Source: Streptomyces sp. NBC_01465
Lineage (GTDB): Bacteria; Actinomycetota; Actinomycetes; Streptomycetales; Streptomycetaceae
Assembly: GCF_036227325.1 (NCBI RefSeq)
Contig: NZ_CP109467.1
Span: 5,270,001-5,334,000, forward strand
Direction of reading: 5' to 3'
DNA length: 64,000 nucleotides
Shown: positions 35,750 through 43,701 of the stretch, one piece after another
Layout of the letters: each line of letters begins with the position of its first letter
How positions within the stretch are numbered: position 1 is the first letter of the stretch
Position numbers and translations under genes: made by a program
The notes under the pieces: model-generated
Database searches by the model: none
What the model was told of the DNA's origin: nothing
What the model saw: the letters and a program-made list of their open reading frames with translations, nothing else

Positions 35750-36670
35750 ATGCGCGCCCAGTTCGTCCTGTCGGAGATCGGCGTAGGTCTCCGCCGCAAT
35801 CTGACGATGACCTTCGCCGTCGTCGTTTCCGTCGCTCTTTCCCTTGCTCTGTTCGGCGGGGCGCTCATGATGAGCGACCAGGTCAACAAGATGAAGGATT
35901 ACTGGTACGACAAGGTCAACGTCTCCATCTACCTGTGCAGCAAGGGCGATGCGGAGACGTTCACCAAGTGTGCCAAGGGTGCCGTCACCGAGGCGCAGAA
36001 GACCGCCATCAAGGCCGACCTGGACAAGATGACCGATCTTGTCGAGACGGTGACGTACGAGTCCAGCGACGAGGCGTACAAGCACTACCAGGACCAGTTC
36101 AAGGGCACTCCGATGGCGTCGTCCATCACCCCTGACCAGCTCCAGGAGTCGTACCGCGTCAAGCTCAAGGACCCGTCCAAGTACAAGGTGATCGCGACCG
36201 CGTTCGCAGGGCGGGACGGTGTGCAGTCCGTCCAGGACCAGCGAGGGATTCTGGAGAATCTCTTCGCCTTGCTCAACGGCATGAAGGTCGCCGCGTTCGC
36301 CGTGATGGGGCTGATGCTGGTCATTGCGCTGATGCTCATCATCAACACCGTGCGCGTCTCCGCCTTCAGCCGGCGCAGAGAGACCGGCATCATGCGGCTC
36401 GTCGGTGCGTCCAGCTTCTACATCCAGACGCCGTTCATCATGGAGGCCGCCGTCGCGGGGCTCATCGGCGGTGTCGTCGCCTGCGGCATGCTGGCCGCGG
36501 GGCGGTTCTTCACCGTCTCGCACGGGCTGATGCTGCAGGACAAGCTCAACCTGATCCACTTCATCGGCTGGAGCGAGGTCATCACCAAGTTCCCGCTGGT
36601 GCTCGCGATCAGTGTGCTGATGCCGGCGCTGGCCGCCTCCTTCGTGCTGCGCAAGTACCTGAAGGTGTGA
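35750..36670 (+). CDS. ftsX: Cell division protein FtsX
   Basis: 306 residues with the FtsX topology: one helix near residues 22-44, a large outer domain (about 50-170) that contacts cell-wall hydrolases, then three helices near 175-197, 226-250 and 280-300. Two Cys in the outer domain (YLCSKGD, TKCAKG) could form a disulfide. It is co-transcribed with ftsE. The hydrolase partner is not in the window, although an S41 protease follows. Confidence 0.96.
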   Translation: MRAQFVLSEIGVGLRRNLTMTFAVVVSVALSLALFGGALMMSDQVNKMKDYWYDKVNVSIYLCSKGDAETFTKCAKGAVTEAQKTAIKADLDKMTDLVETVTYESSDEAYKHYQDQFKGTPMASSITPDQLQESYRVKLKDPSKYKVIATAFAGRDGVQSVQDQRGILENLFALLNGMKVAAFAVMGLMLVIALMLIINTVRVSAFSRRRETGIMRLVGASSFYIQTPFIMEAAVAGLIGGVVACGMLAAGRFFTVSHGLMLQDKLNLIHFIGWSEVITKFPLVLAISVLMPALAASFVLRKYLKV

Positions 36671-36675
36671 CCGAC

Positions 36676-36719
36676 ACCCCGTGCGTCGTACGGGCAACGA
36701 GCCGTACGGCGCACGGGGT
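36676..36719. terminator. Hairpin after ftsX
   Basis: 18-bp arms (36676-36693 and 36702-36719) with one G-U pair and an 8-base loop. No T tract. It separates ftsEX from the protease gene, whose own -10 lies six bases beyond. Confidence 0.7.
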
Positions 36720-36724
36720 TGGCC

Positions 36725-36730
36725 TAGAGT
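36725..36730 (+). promoter_or_regulatory. Probable -10 for the S41 protease gene
   Basis: TAGAGT ends seven bases before ATG 36738 and no Shine-Dalgarno is present, suggesting a leaderless transcript. I see no clear -35. Confidence 0.4.
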
Positions 36731-36737
36731 GGTCGCC

Positions 36738-37943
36738 ATGTCCGGCCCGGAATTCGCTTCCAGGCCCCGCCGCTCCCGCCGCGGGGCGGCCCTGACATTG
36801 GTCTTCGCGAGCGTCCTCGCCGCCTCCGCCGCGACGAACGCCTGGCCCCGGGACGACGTGAAATCGCCGCCGTCCGGCCGGACCCGCAACGTCGCCGATT
36901 CCACCCCCAGCACCGTCTCCCCGCAGGCCCTCGACAAGGCCGCAGCGGACGCCGTCGCCGACGGCAAGTCCGGTACGGAGGCCGCCGAGGAGGTCGTCAG
37001 CCGCAGCGGGGACCGCTGGGGCGCGGTGTACGACCGCGGGGAGTACGAGGAGTTCGAACAAGCCCTGGACGGTACGTACACGGGCGTCGGGCTCGGCGCG
37101 CGGCGCGCGGGGGACGGGCGCATCGAGGTCTCCACCGTCCAGCCGGGCGGGCCCGCCGCGCTGGCGGGGGTACGGGCCGGGGACCGGATCCGTACGATCG
37201 ACGGCCGGCGCGTGGACGCCAGCCCTGTCACCGACGTTGTCTCGGAACTGCGCGGGGACGGCGACTCCGGTACCTCGGGTGCGAAGGGCTCTTCCGCCTC
37301 ACCCGGTACGCCCGTGACACTCGGGCTGCAGCGCGGCACCCACACCTGGACGCGAACGCTCCGCCGGGCCCGGCTCTCGACCGAGGCCGTGACCGTGCGG
37401 TCCCTGGCCGACGGCGCCACGATGATCAAGGTCACCGCCTTCACCAAGGGCTCGGGCGAGCGGGTACGGGACGCCGTGGAGGAGTCGGCCGGCGGCATAC
37501 TGCTCGATCTGCGCGGCAATGCCGGAGGGCTGGTCACGGAGGCCACCGCCGCCGCATCCGCCTTCCTCGACGGCGGTCTGGTCGCCACGTACGACGTCCA
37601 CGGCAAGCAGCGCGCGCTGTACGCGGAGGACGGCGGTGACACCGTCAGACCCCTGGTGGTCCTGGTCGACGGCGGCACGATGAGCGCCGCCGAGCTGCTG
37701 ACCGGTGCGCTGCAGGACCTGGGGCGGGCCATCACGGTCGGCACCCGTACCTTCGGCAAGGGCTCGGTGCAGATGCCGAGCAGGCTGCAGGACGGTTCAG
37801 TCGCCGAGCTGACCGTCGGGCACTACCGCACTCCGGCCGGTCATGCGGTCGACGGGGTGGGCATCACGCCCGACCTGGTGGCGGGCGATCGGGCCGAGGC
37901 GAGAGCCGAGACAGTATTGAGTGGCCTCGGGGGTGGGTCCTAG
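36738..37943 (+). CDS. S41 family C-terminal processing peptidase
   Basis: A 401-residue exported protease of the CtpA type. One N-terminal hydrophobic segment (about 15-32) is a signal or anchor. A PDZ domain follows around GTYTGVGLGARR to RTIDGRRV. The catalytic dyad is visible: Ser316 in GGTMSAAEL and Lys341 in TFGKGSVQ, 25 residues apart as usual. It probably trims wall or divisome proteins outside the cell, and its place beside ftsEX suggests division (inference). Its stop codon is part of the hairpin that precedes smpB. Confidence 0.92.
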   Translation: MSGPEFASRPRRSRRGAALTLVFASVLAASAATNAWPRDDVKSPPSGRTRNVADSTPSTVSPQALDKAAADAVADGKSGTEAAEEVVSRSGDRWGAVYDRGEYEEFEQALDGTYTGVGLGARRAGDGRIEVSTVQPGGPAALAGVRAGDRIRTIDGRRVDASPVTDVVSELRGDGDSGTSGAKGSSASPGTPVTLGLQRGTHTWTRTLRRARLSTEAVTVRSLADGATMIKVTAFTKGSGERVRDAVEESAGGILLDLRGNAGGLVTEATAAASAFLDGGLVATYDVHGKQRALYAEDGGDTVRPLVVLVDGGTMSAAELLTGALQDLGRAITVGTRTFGKGSVQMPSRLQDGSVAELTVGHYRTPAGHAVDGVGITPDLVAGDRAEARAETVLSGLGGGS

Positions 37944-37962
37944 TGCGAAACTGTTCGCACTA
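37941..37962 (+). promoter_or_regulatory. Perfect hairpin spanning protease stop and smpB start
   Basis: TAGTGCGAA (37941-37949) and TTCGCACTA (37954-37962) pair perfectly around an ACTG loop. The left arm contains the protease stop TAG and the right arm ends on the A of the smpB start codon. It could be an operator, or an RNA hairpin limiting smpB initiation. It is not a LexA box: the CGAAC-N4-GTTCG spacing is absent. Confidence 0.6.
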
Positions 37963-38450
37963 TGGCTAAGGAAACAGGGCGGAAGCTGGTCGCCCAGCAC
38001 AAGAAGGCGCGGCACGACTACCACATTCTGGACACCTACGAGTGCGGTCTCGTACTGACCGGCACCGAGGTGAAGTCGCTGCGGCAGGGGCGGGCCTCGC
38101 TGGTCGACGGGTTCGTCCAGATCGACAACGGTGAGGCGTGGCTGCACAACGTCCACGTCCCCGAGTACACCCAGGGCACCTGGACCAACCACAGCGCGCG
38201 GCGCAAGCGGAAGCTGCTGATGCACCGGGCCGAGATCGACAAGCTGGAGTCCAAGGCGAACGAGTCGGGTCACACGATCGTGCCCCTCGCTCTGTACTTC
38301 AAGGACGGCCGGGCCAAGGTCGAGATCGCGCTGGCCAAGGGCAAGAAGGAGTACGACAAGCGGCAGACGCTGCGCGAGAAGCAGGACACCCGCGAGACGA
38401 ACCGGGCGGTCGCGGCGGTGCGCAGGCAGCAGCGGAGCCAGCACGGCTAA
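37962..38450 (+). CDS. smpB: SsrA-binding protein SmpB
   Basis: 162 residues. SmpB binds the tRNA-like end of tmRNA and brings it to stalled ribosomes. Family features: [12 protein letters not shown] near the start, [18 protein letters not shown], and the basic tail [16 protein letters not shown] that folds into the ribosome A site. Start ATG 37962 gives the standard MAKE start. ssrA, its RNA partner, lies 81 bp downstream on the same strand. Confidence 0.97.
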   Translation: MAKETGRKLVAQHKKARHDYHILDTYECGLVLTGTEVKSLRQGRASLVDGFVQIDNGEAWLHNVHVPEYTQGTWTNHSARRKRKLLMHRAEIDKLESKANESGHTIVPLALYFKDGRAKVEIALAKGKKEYDKRQTLREKQDTRETNRAVAAVRRQQRSQHG

Positions 38451-38531
38451 AAGATCTGGCATGGGGCGGCCCGGGTCGCGTACCATGGCAGCAGCGCACC
38501 CCGCGAGGGGCGTGCTTTGATAAAAAAACAT

Positions 38532-38917
38532 GGGGATGATCGGTTTCGACAGCGGATGTCGAAGCAGGGGAAGCGAGCCGAGGAAGCGGCAATGATCTCG
38601 TAAACCATATGTCGCAACCAATAATCGCCAATTCCAAGAGCGATTCCCAGTCCTTCGCCCTCGCTGCCTAATAAGCAGTGAGTGAGGGACCCTTAATGGG
38701 TGTCAGCCCGGGAGTGTTCCCGACCCGGATCCTGGCATAATCTAGGGGACTAAACCGTCTCGCCCGGTCACGGGGTGAGACGGGAAATCAAACAGTGACT
38801 GAGCCCGTCGGAGACTTGTTCACGAGATCACCGGGGCCGAGAAAATCACAGTGAACTGCGCTCGGAGAAGCCCTCCTTTTGCACCGTTGGACGCGGGTTC
38901 GATTCCCGCCATCTCCA
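38532..38917 (+). ncRNA. ssrA: Transfer-messenger RNA
   Basis: The 5' acceptor strand GGGGATG (38532-38538) pairs with CATCTCC (38910-38916), and a T-arm with GGTTCGATTCC precedes the latter. The CCA end is not encoded. The message part starts at GCC 38627 and reads ANSKSDSQSFALAA, then two TAA stops (38669-38674). The tag ends in ALAA as expected for Clp proteolysis. Ends are estimated from pairing. The 3' end is a common integrase target, but no integrase or island is present. Confidence 0.95.
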
Positions 38918-38939
38918 CAATTCCCATGTGAGAGAAAGG

Positions 38940-38970
38940 CCTCGACTGTTTCGGCAGTCGGGGTCTTTTT
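38940..38970 (+). terminator. Intrinsic terminator of ssrA
   Basis: CCTCGACTG (38940-38948) pairs with CAGTCGGGG (38955-38963) with one G-U, followed by five T residues. Confidence 0.85.
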
Positions 38971-39048
38971 CGTTGTGCGCGGGCACCGGTTGCCGGTCGG
39001 GATCGTGTACGTGAGGCTTGTTCCAGGGGGCGTGAGACTGGAGGAATC

Positions 39049-39249
39049 ATGGGTGAGGCCGGTATTGAGGCGCTGTGCGAGCTCGACCCGGTGACCTGGG
39101 ACGCCATGATCGACGCGATGAAGGACAACGGGGTCTCGGACGCGATGCTCGGAGCGGTCTGCGCCCAGGCCCTGGCGACGATCAATGCCACGCCGGTCGC
39201 GGTGCGCGACGAATGGCTGGCGACCGGGGTCAAGCCCTCATCGGCTTGA
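39049..39249 (+). CDS. Small acidic protein, unknown function
   Basis: 66 residues, acidic and probably helical, without a signal peptide or helix long enough for a membrane. A strong GGAGG lies five bases before ATG 39049. It overlaps the convergent LacI gene by 12 bp. I do not recognise a family. Confidence 0.6.
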   Translation: MGEAGIEALCELDPVTWDAMIDAMKDNGVSDAMLGAVCAQALATINATPVAVRDEWLATGVKPSSA

Positions 39250-40233
39250 GGCGCGGCGGGTCAGGCGCGGCGCGAGGCGCGTTGCCCCCGGGACGGGTAC
39301 GCCGTCCAGCTTTCGCATCAGGAGTTCTACGGCCTTCTCACCGACCTCCGTCGCCGGGATCGCGACCGAGGTGACGGGGACGGGGGCCTGCTCGGCTGTT
39401 TCGTCGGGGCAGATCGCCGTGAGGGCCAGGTCCTCGGGGATCCGCAGGCCCAGGGAGTGGAACGCCTCCGTCAGGGGCTTGATCAGGGGCTCGTTGTGGA
39501 TCACCAGGCCCGTGGGCGCGGGACTTTCGGACAGGAGGCGGCGGGCCAGGTCCTGTGCCGCCTCCGGAGTCGGTTCGCAGGGGTGGAACGACGTGGTGAG
39601 GCCGTGGCGGCCGGCCGCCGTGGTGAAGCCCTGGACCACGCGCTCGGCGAAGCCGGTCTCGCGTGCGTACACGGCGGGGGGCGAGCCGATCAGGGCGATC
39701 CTGCGGTGCCCCTGGGCGGCCAGGTGGTCGACGCAGGCCTCGCCCGCCGCGCGGAAGTCCAGGTCGACGCAGGTGAGGCCCGAGGGGTCGGCCGGGAAGC
39801 CGATCAGGACCGAGGGGAGGGGGAGCGTACGGAGCAACTGGGCGCGAGGGTCGTGGAGTTGGACGTCCATCACGATCGTCGCGTCGGCCATGGCCGTGTC
39901 GGCCATCCGGCGCAAGCCGTCCTCGCCCTCCTCCTGGGTGAGGAGCATGACGTCCTGGTCGTACGCGCGGGCCGCCGTGACGACCGCGGCCGCGAACTGC
40001 ATCACCACCGGGACGTGGACGCCCGCGCGGAGGGGGATCATCAGCGCGATGACGTTCGTACGGCTGCTCGCGAGGGCCCGGGCGCCGGCGTGCGGGCGGT
40101 AGCCGAGTTCGCGGATGCTCTCCTCGATGCGGCGTCGGGTGTCCTCGGTGATGGGGCGTTTGCCGCTCAGTGCGTACGAGACCGTGCTGGGGGAGACCCC
40201 TGCATGCCGCGCCACGTCCGTGATCTTCACCAT
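39238..40233 (-). CDS. LacI family transcriptional regulator
   Basis: 331 residues. The N-terminal helix-turn-helix and hinge read ITDVARHAGVSPSTVSYALSG and RALASSRTNVI. The periplasmic-binding-like effector domain follows. The ATG at 40233 is chosen because the HTH begins at residue 4; the open frame continues far upstream only as a shadow of the MFS gene. It lies 32 bp downstream of the MFS gene, so it is probably co-transcribed and may regulate that transporter. Effector unknown. Confidence 0.9.
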   Translation of the reverse strand: MVKITDVARHAGVSPSTVSYALSGKRPITEDTRRRIEESIRELGYRPHAGARALASSRTNVIALMIPLRAGVHVPVVMQFAAAVVTAARAYDQDVMLLTQEEGEDGLRRMADTAMADATIVMDVQLHDPRAQLLRTLPLPSVLIGFPADPSGLTCVDLDFRAAGEACVDHLAAQGHRRIALIGSPPAVYARETGFAERVVQGFTTAAGRHGLTTSFHPCEPTPEAAQDLARRLLSESPAPTGLVIHNEPLIKPLTEAFHSLGLRIPEDLALTAICPDETAEQAPVPVTSVAIPATEVGEKAVELLMRKLDGVPVPGATRLAPRLTRRASSR

Positions 40234-40265
40234 GGGAGCCCCCTGTTCGACCGGTCGGACAGAGC

Positions 40266-41522
40266 CTAGTCCTCGGGGATGGGGCGCTTGTCGGCGCGGG
40301 TCACGGTGAGTGCGCAGAGGAGCAGGGCCAGGGCTGCCGCGGCGACCGGGGTGAGGAAGGCGGTGGCGGGGGTGGTGCTGTCGATGAGGTGGCCCGCTGT
40401 CGCTGAGCCTGTCGCTATGCCGCCCAGAAGTGCGGTGACTGCGAGGGTCATCCCTTCGTTCAACTGGCCCTGGGGGGTGAGGCGTTGGACCAACGTCATG
40501 CCGGTGACCATCGTGGGGGCCGTTGCCGCGCCTGCGAGGAGGAGGGCGGCTGCCAGGGGGATGAGGGAGGTGGTCGTACTGGCTGCTGTGAGGGGCGCCG
40601 TCATCAGGGCCGTCATCGCGGCCAGGCAGGCCAGGAGGCGGCGGGGGACGTTCGGGGAGGGGCGCAGGGTGCCGTAGAGGAGGCCTGCCGCGCAGGAGCC
40701 GGCTGCTTGGAGGGCGAGGACCGCTCCTGCCGATGATTTGTGGTTCTGGGCGTCGGCGAAGGCGATCGTCGTGACCTCCATCGCGCCGAAGACCGCGCCC
40801 GTGCAGAGGAAGACGGCGAGGAGGGCGGGGAAGCCGGGGGTGCGGATCGGGGAGCGGGTGGTTGTGGTGCGGGCGGTGGGCGGGGGTTCGGTGGAGCGCT
40901 GGGCGGCGAAGGTCAGGATGCCGGTGACGAGGAGGATCGCGCCGATGAGGGTTCCTGCTTCGGGGAAGAGCGCCGAGCAGAGGAAGGCGGCGATCACCGG
41001 GCCGGTCATGAAGCAGAGTTCGTCGACGGCCTGCTCGAAGGAGTTGGCCGTGTGGAGGGTCGCGGGGTCGTCGCGGTGGAGGTGGGCCCAGCGGGCGCGG
41101 GACATGCCGCCGGTGTTGGGGGTGGTGGCTGTCGCCGCGTAGGAGAGGAAGAGGGTCCAGGTGGGGGCGTCGAAGTGGACGCAGAGGAGGAGGGCGAGGG
41201 AGCCGAGGGCGGCGAACAGGGTTGCTGGGACGGCTACTCGGGCCTGGCCGTGGCGGTCGATGAGACGGGCGGTCCAGGGCGCGACGGCCGCGGTGGCTGC
41301 GAGGCCGGTGGCGGTGACCGCGCCTGCGAGGGCGTAGGAGTCGTGGGCGCTCGCGATCATGAAGACGGCGCTCACGCTGAACATGCCCATGGGGAGGCGG
41401 GCGATGAGGTTGCCTAGGGTGAAGGCGCGGGCGCCGGGGGTGGAGAGGAGGCGGCGGTAGGGGGTGACGGGGGTTGTGCGGGTGGGGGTGGTGGGGGGTG
41501 TTGTGGTGGTCGTTTGCGGCAT
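40266..41522 (-). CDS. MFS transporter
   Basis: 418 residues with a Thr/Pro-rich N-terminus and twelve predicted hydrophobic segments. The motif-A region reads APWTARLIDRHGQAR after helix 2. It heads a likely operon with the LacI regulator and is divergent from the LysR gene at 41882 across 359 bp. Exporter of a drug or sugar is likely, but the substrate cannot be told. Confidence 0.85.
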   Translation of the reverse strand: MPQTTTTTPPTTPTRTTPVTPYRRLLSTPGARAFTLGNLIARLPMGMFSVSAVFMIASAHDSYALAGAVTATGLAATAAVAPWTARLIDRHGQARVAVPATLFAALGSLALLLCVHFDAPTWTLFLSYAATATTPNTGGMSRARWAHLHRDDPATLHTANSFEQAVDELCFMTGPVIAAFLCSALFPEAGTLIGAILLVTGILTFAAQRSTEPPPTARTTTTRSPIRTPGFPALLAVFLCTGAVFGAMEVTTIAFADAQNHKSSAGAVLALQAAGSCAAGLLYGTLRPSPNVPRRLLACLAAMTALMTAPLTAASTTTSLIPLAAALLLAGAATAPTMVTGMTLVQRLTPQGQLNEGMTLAVTALLGGIATGSATAGHLIDSTTPATAFLTPVAAAALALLLCALTVTRADKRPIPED

Positions 41523-41650
41523 GGATCAAGGGTCGGGGTGGGGTGCGGGCTTGGTCCAACACCTGTTCGGGGCGGATTTACGCGGGTGGGTTGTTAACCG
41601 GGGGCGGGTGTGGCCTGGGGTGCCGCTGCGCGGAGCAGGTCCCCAATCCC

Positions 41651-41790
41651 GCCCCTTCCCGAAACTGGGGCTGCGCCCCAGACCCCCTGGCCCCGGTGTG
41701 GTGTGCGGGGGCTGCGCCCCCTGCGCCCCCGATTCGGGGGCTCTGCCCCCGGACCCCCGCTCCTCAATCGCCGGAGGGGCTTGATTTTGC
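41651..41790. repeat. GC-rich multi-hairpin intergenic repeat
   Basis: The 359-bp gap between the divergent MFS and LysR genes is largely filled by overlapping hairpins: CTGGGGC-TGC-GCCCCAG (41665-41681), CCCCC-GATTC-GGGGG (41726-41740) and GGGGGC-TCT-GCCCCC (41736-41750). The unit then ends with TCAATCGCCGGAGGGGCTTG. From memory, very similar stretches recur between genes in many Streptomyces. The promoters of the two genes must flank it. Confidence 0.7.
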
Positions 41791-41881
41791 CCGGCGTGGG
41801 CTTGGAAGCGCGGGAGGGTTTTGGTCGGCGTGGGCTGGTACGCGCCCAGTGCGCGGATCTTGCTCGCGATAAATTCAGCCC

Positions 41882-42835
41882 GTGCCCCACGACATAGACC
41901 CCCGGCTGCTCCGCGCCTTCCTCGCCGTTGCCGAGGACCTTCACTTCACCCGCGCCGCCGCCCGCCTCTATGTCGCCCAGCAAGCCCTGAGCCGTGACAT
42001 CCAGCGGCTCGAGCGTGAGCTCGGGTGTGTGCTCTTCGTGCGGACCACCCGGCAGGTCTCCCTCACCGAGGACGGTCTGCGCCTCCTGCCCTACGCCCGT
42101 CGCGTCCTCGGCGCCTACGACGAGCTCTCCGCCGCCTGGGCCGACGGGGTGCGGCCGCTCCTCGTCGATGTGGGGGCTCCTGTCGGGACCGCCTTTGAAC
42201 TCCTTCAGCACGTACGGGAGTTGGCTCCCGGCCTCGAGTTCGTCGCCCGCTTTCACAGTGGGCTCACCGGGGCCGCCGCCGAGATCGCCGCCGGGCGGCT
42301 CGATGTGTCGGCCGGGCGCATCGCCGGGCTTCCCGAGGCGCTGCGCGGCGCGCTGGAGCACCGGCCCCTCCGCTACGAGCGGATGGCCGTCCTCCTTCCC
42401 GACGGGCATCCACTGGCCGCCCTGGAGCAGGTTCCGCTCGGTGCGCTCAGTGGAGAGACCCTTTACGCCGCCGCCGGCAATCCCGCCACCGCCGAGTGGA
42501 CCGACCTCGCCGAGCGGCTGTTCGACGGGCGGGGGATCCTGCTTGCCGCGCCCTATCCCGAGATCGACGGCGCGGAGGAGTTCGTGCGCGTCATCCGGAA
42601 GCGGGGGTGGTCCGTGCTGGCCAGCACCGAGTTCATCGCCGTCGAGGGCATGGTGCTGCGGCCCCTCGTGGATCCCGTGCCGCTGTCCCCGATCTCCCTC
42701 GTATGGCGAAAAGGTTTGCGGCATCCGGCACTCGATGCGATTCGAGAGGCCGCAGATGCGCTGGTCGCCGAGCGCGGGTGGCTGAAGCGGCCCCCGGGAG
42801 CGTGGATTCCGGTCGTTGACCGGACGTACATGTGA
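41882..42835 (+). CDS. LysR family transcriptional regulator
   Basis: 317 residues. The HTH lies near the N-terminus (LRAFLAVAEDLHFTRAAARLYVAQQALSRDIQRLE, read in two blocks around residues 8-45). The substrate-binding domain follows from about 90. GTG 41882 is the start that gives the usual short leader before the HTH. Divergent from the MFS gene, which may be its target, although the co-transcribed LacI protein is a competing candidate. Confidence 0.88.
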   Translation: MPHDIDPRLLRAFLAVAEDLHFTRAAARLYVAQQALSRDIQRLERELGCVLFVRTTRQVSLTEDGLRLLPYARRVLGAYDELSAAWADGVRPLLVDVGAPVGTAFELLQHVRELAPGLEFVARFHSGLTGAAAEIAAGRLDVSAGRIAGLPEALRGALEHRPLRYERMAVLLPDGHPLAALEQVPLGALSGETLYAAAGNPATAEWTDLAERLFDGRGILLAAPYPEIDGAEEFVRVIRKRGWSVLASTEFIAVEGMVLRPLVDPVPLSPISLVWRKGLRHPALDAIREAADALVAERGWLKRPPGAWIPVVDRTYM

Positions 42836-43002
42836 GCAAGTGTGGACACTGGCGTCAGGCGGGTGTGGTGGTGCGCTACATTCGCGGTCCGGATTCACAA
42901 GGGATAGGGGCGCTCGCACGGGGTGGGGACTCCGTTGCCGGGCGGTGAGTGTCCGGGCCATGACGCGCATGCGACAAGGGCCTGGGGGGAGTGCGTTCAG
43001 CA

Positions 43003-43701
43003 GTGGTGGACAAATGGCAAGAAGGCGCCCAGTTCGGGCACATGTACGAGCCGCCCGATGTGACCGTCCAACGGGACGGTCTCGGGCGGGAGTTGGCGGA
43101 ATCGTCCGTCGAGGAGACGCTCGAGTCCGTCGTGGGCGAGAGTCCTGACGCGGGGCCCGTCTTCGTCGACGCCAGCGGGCGCAGAGGGCGGAAGATCCGG
43201 CGCCTCGGATGGCTCGCCGGGATCGTCTGCGCCTGTTACGCGGTGATGCTCGTCGCCACCGTCCTCGGCGGCAATTCGAGCGCGCCCTGGCTGCTCATCC
43301 CGGGCCCCTCCGACGACGGCAAGAAGGCCGCGGACACGGTACGGATCCCGCCCAACGCCGACGCCTCGCAGGGTGCGGTCGCAGCCCCGGGCCAGACGTC
43401 CGGTACGTACGGCGCCGCCAGTACGCCGGGCGCGGCCACCCCCACCGGCACCGCGGCCGCGAGCCCCGCAGCGAGCGGCAAGGCCGGCGCGGGCGCCACC
43501 GCCCCCGCCAAACCGGGGCAGCAGCCCACCGCCAAGGGCAGCCCGGACGTCGCGGGGCCGCTGCCGGGGGGATCCCAGTCCTCGGCCCCCGCGGCCAGCC
43601 CGTCGGCCTCGGCCTCGCCGGATCCCGGGCCCAGCGCGAGCTCCAGCCCGCCGCCCGTCGAATCGTCGCCGCCCGCTCCTCCCGCGGCGGGAGCACCGTA
43701 A
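43003..43701 (+). CDS. matA: MatA-like membrane-anchored accessory protein
   Basis: 232 residues: a ~70-residue cytoplasmic N-terminus, one transmembrane helix near residues 70-90 and a long Ala/Pro/Ser/Gly-rich outer tail. GTG 43003 lies nine bases after GGGGGAGTG; GTG 43006 is equally possible. It ends at TAA 43701, immediately followed by the GTG of the next gene. Position before matB and topology fit MatA, which with MatB is needed for mycelial aggregation in S. coelicolor and S. lividans (recalled). Its own activity is unknown. Confidence 0.72.
   Translation: MVDKWQEGAQFGHMYEPPDVTVQRDGLGRELAESSVEETLESVVGESPDAGPVFVDASGRRGRKIRRLGWLAGIVCACYAVMLVATVLGGNSSAPWLLIPGPSDDGKKAADTVRIPPNADASQGAVAAPGQTSGTYGAASTPGAATPTGTAAASPAASGKAGAGATAPAKPGQQPTAKGSPDVAGPLPGGSQSSAPAASPSASASPDPGPSASSSPPPVESSPPAPPAAGAP

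Noticed and set aside
37941..37962. LexA/SOS box before smpB
   Set aside because: The core is CGAA-N4-TTCG, two bases short of the CGAAC-N4-GTTCG spacing.
38880..38917. A separate tRNA gene
   Set aside because: The T-arm and acceptor sequence belong to the tRNA-like end of tmRNA; no anticodon arm is present.
38900..39048. Integrated island at the ssrA attachment site
   Set aside because: No integrase, no duplicated ssrA 3' end and no change in composition; conserved-looking genes follow.
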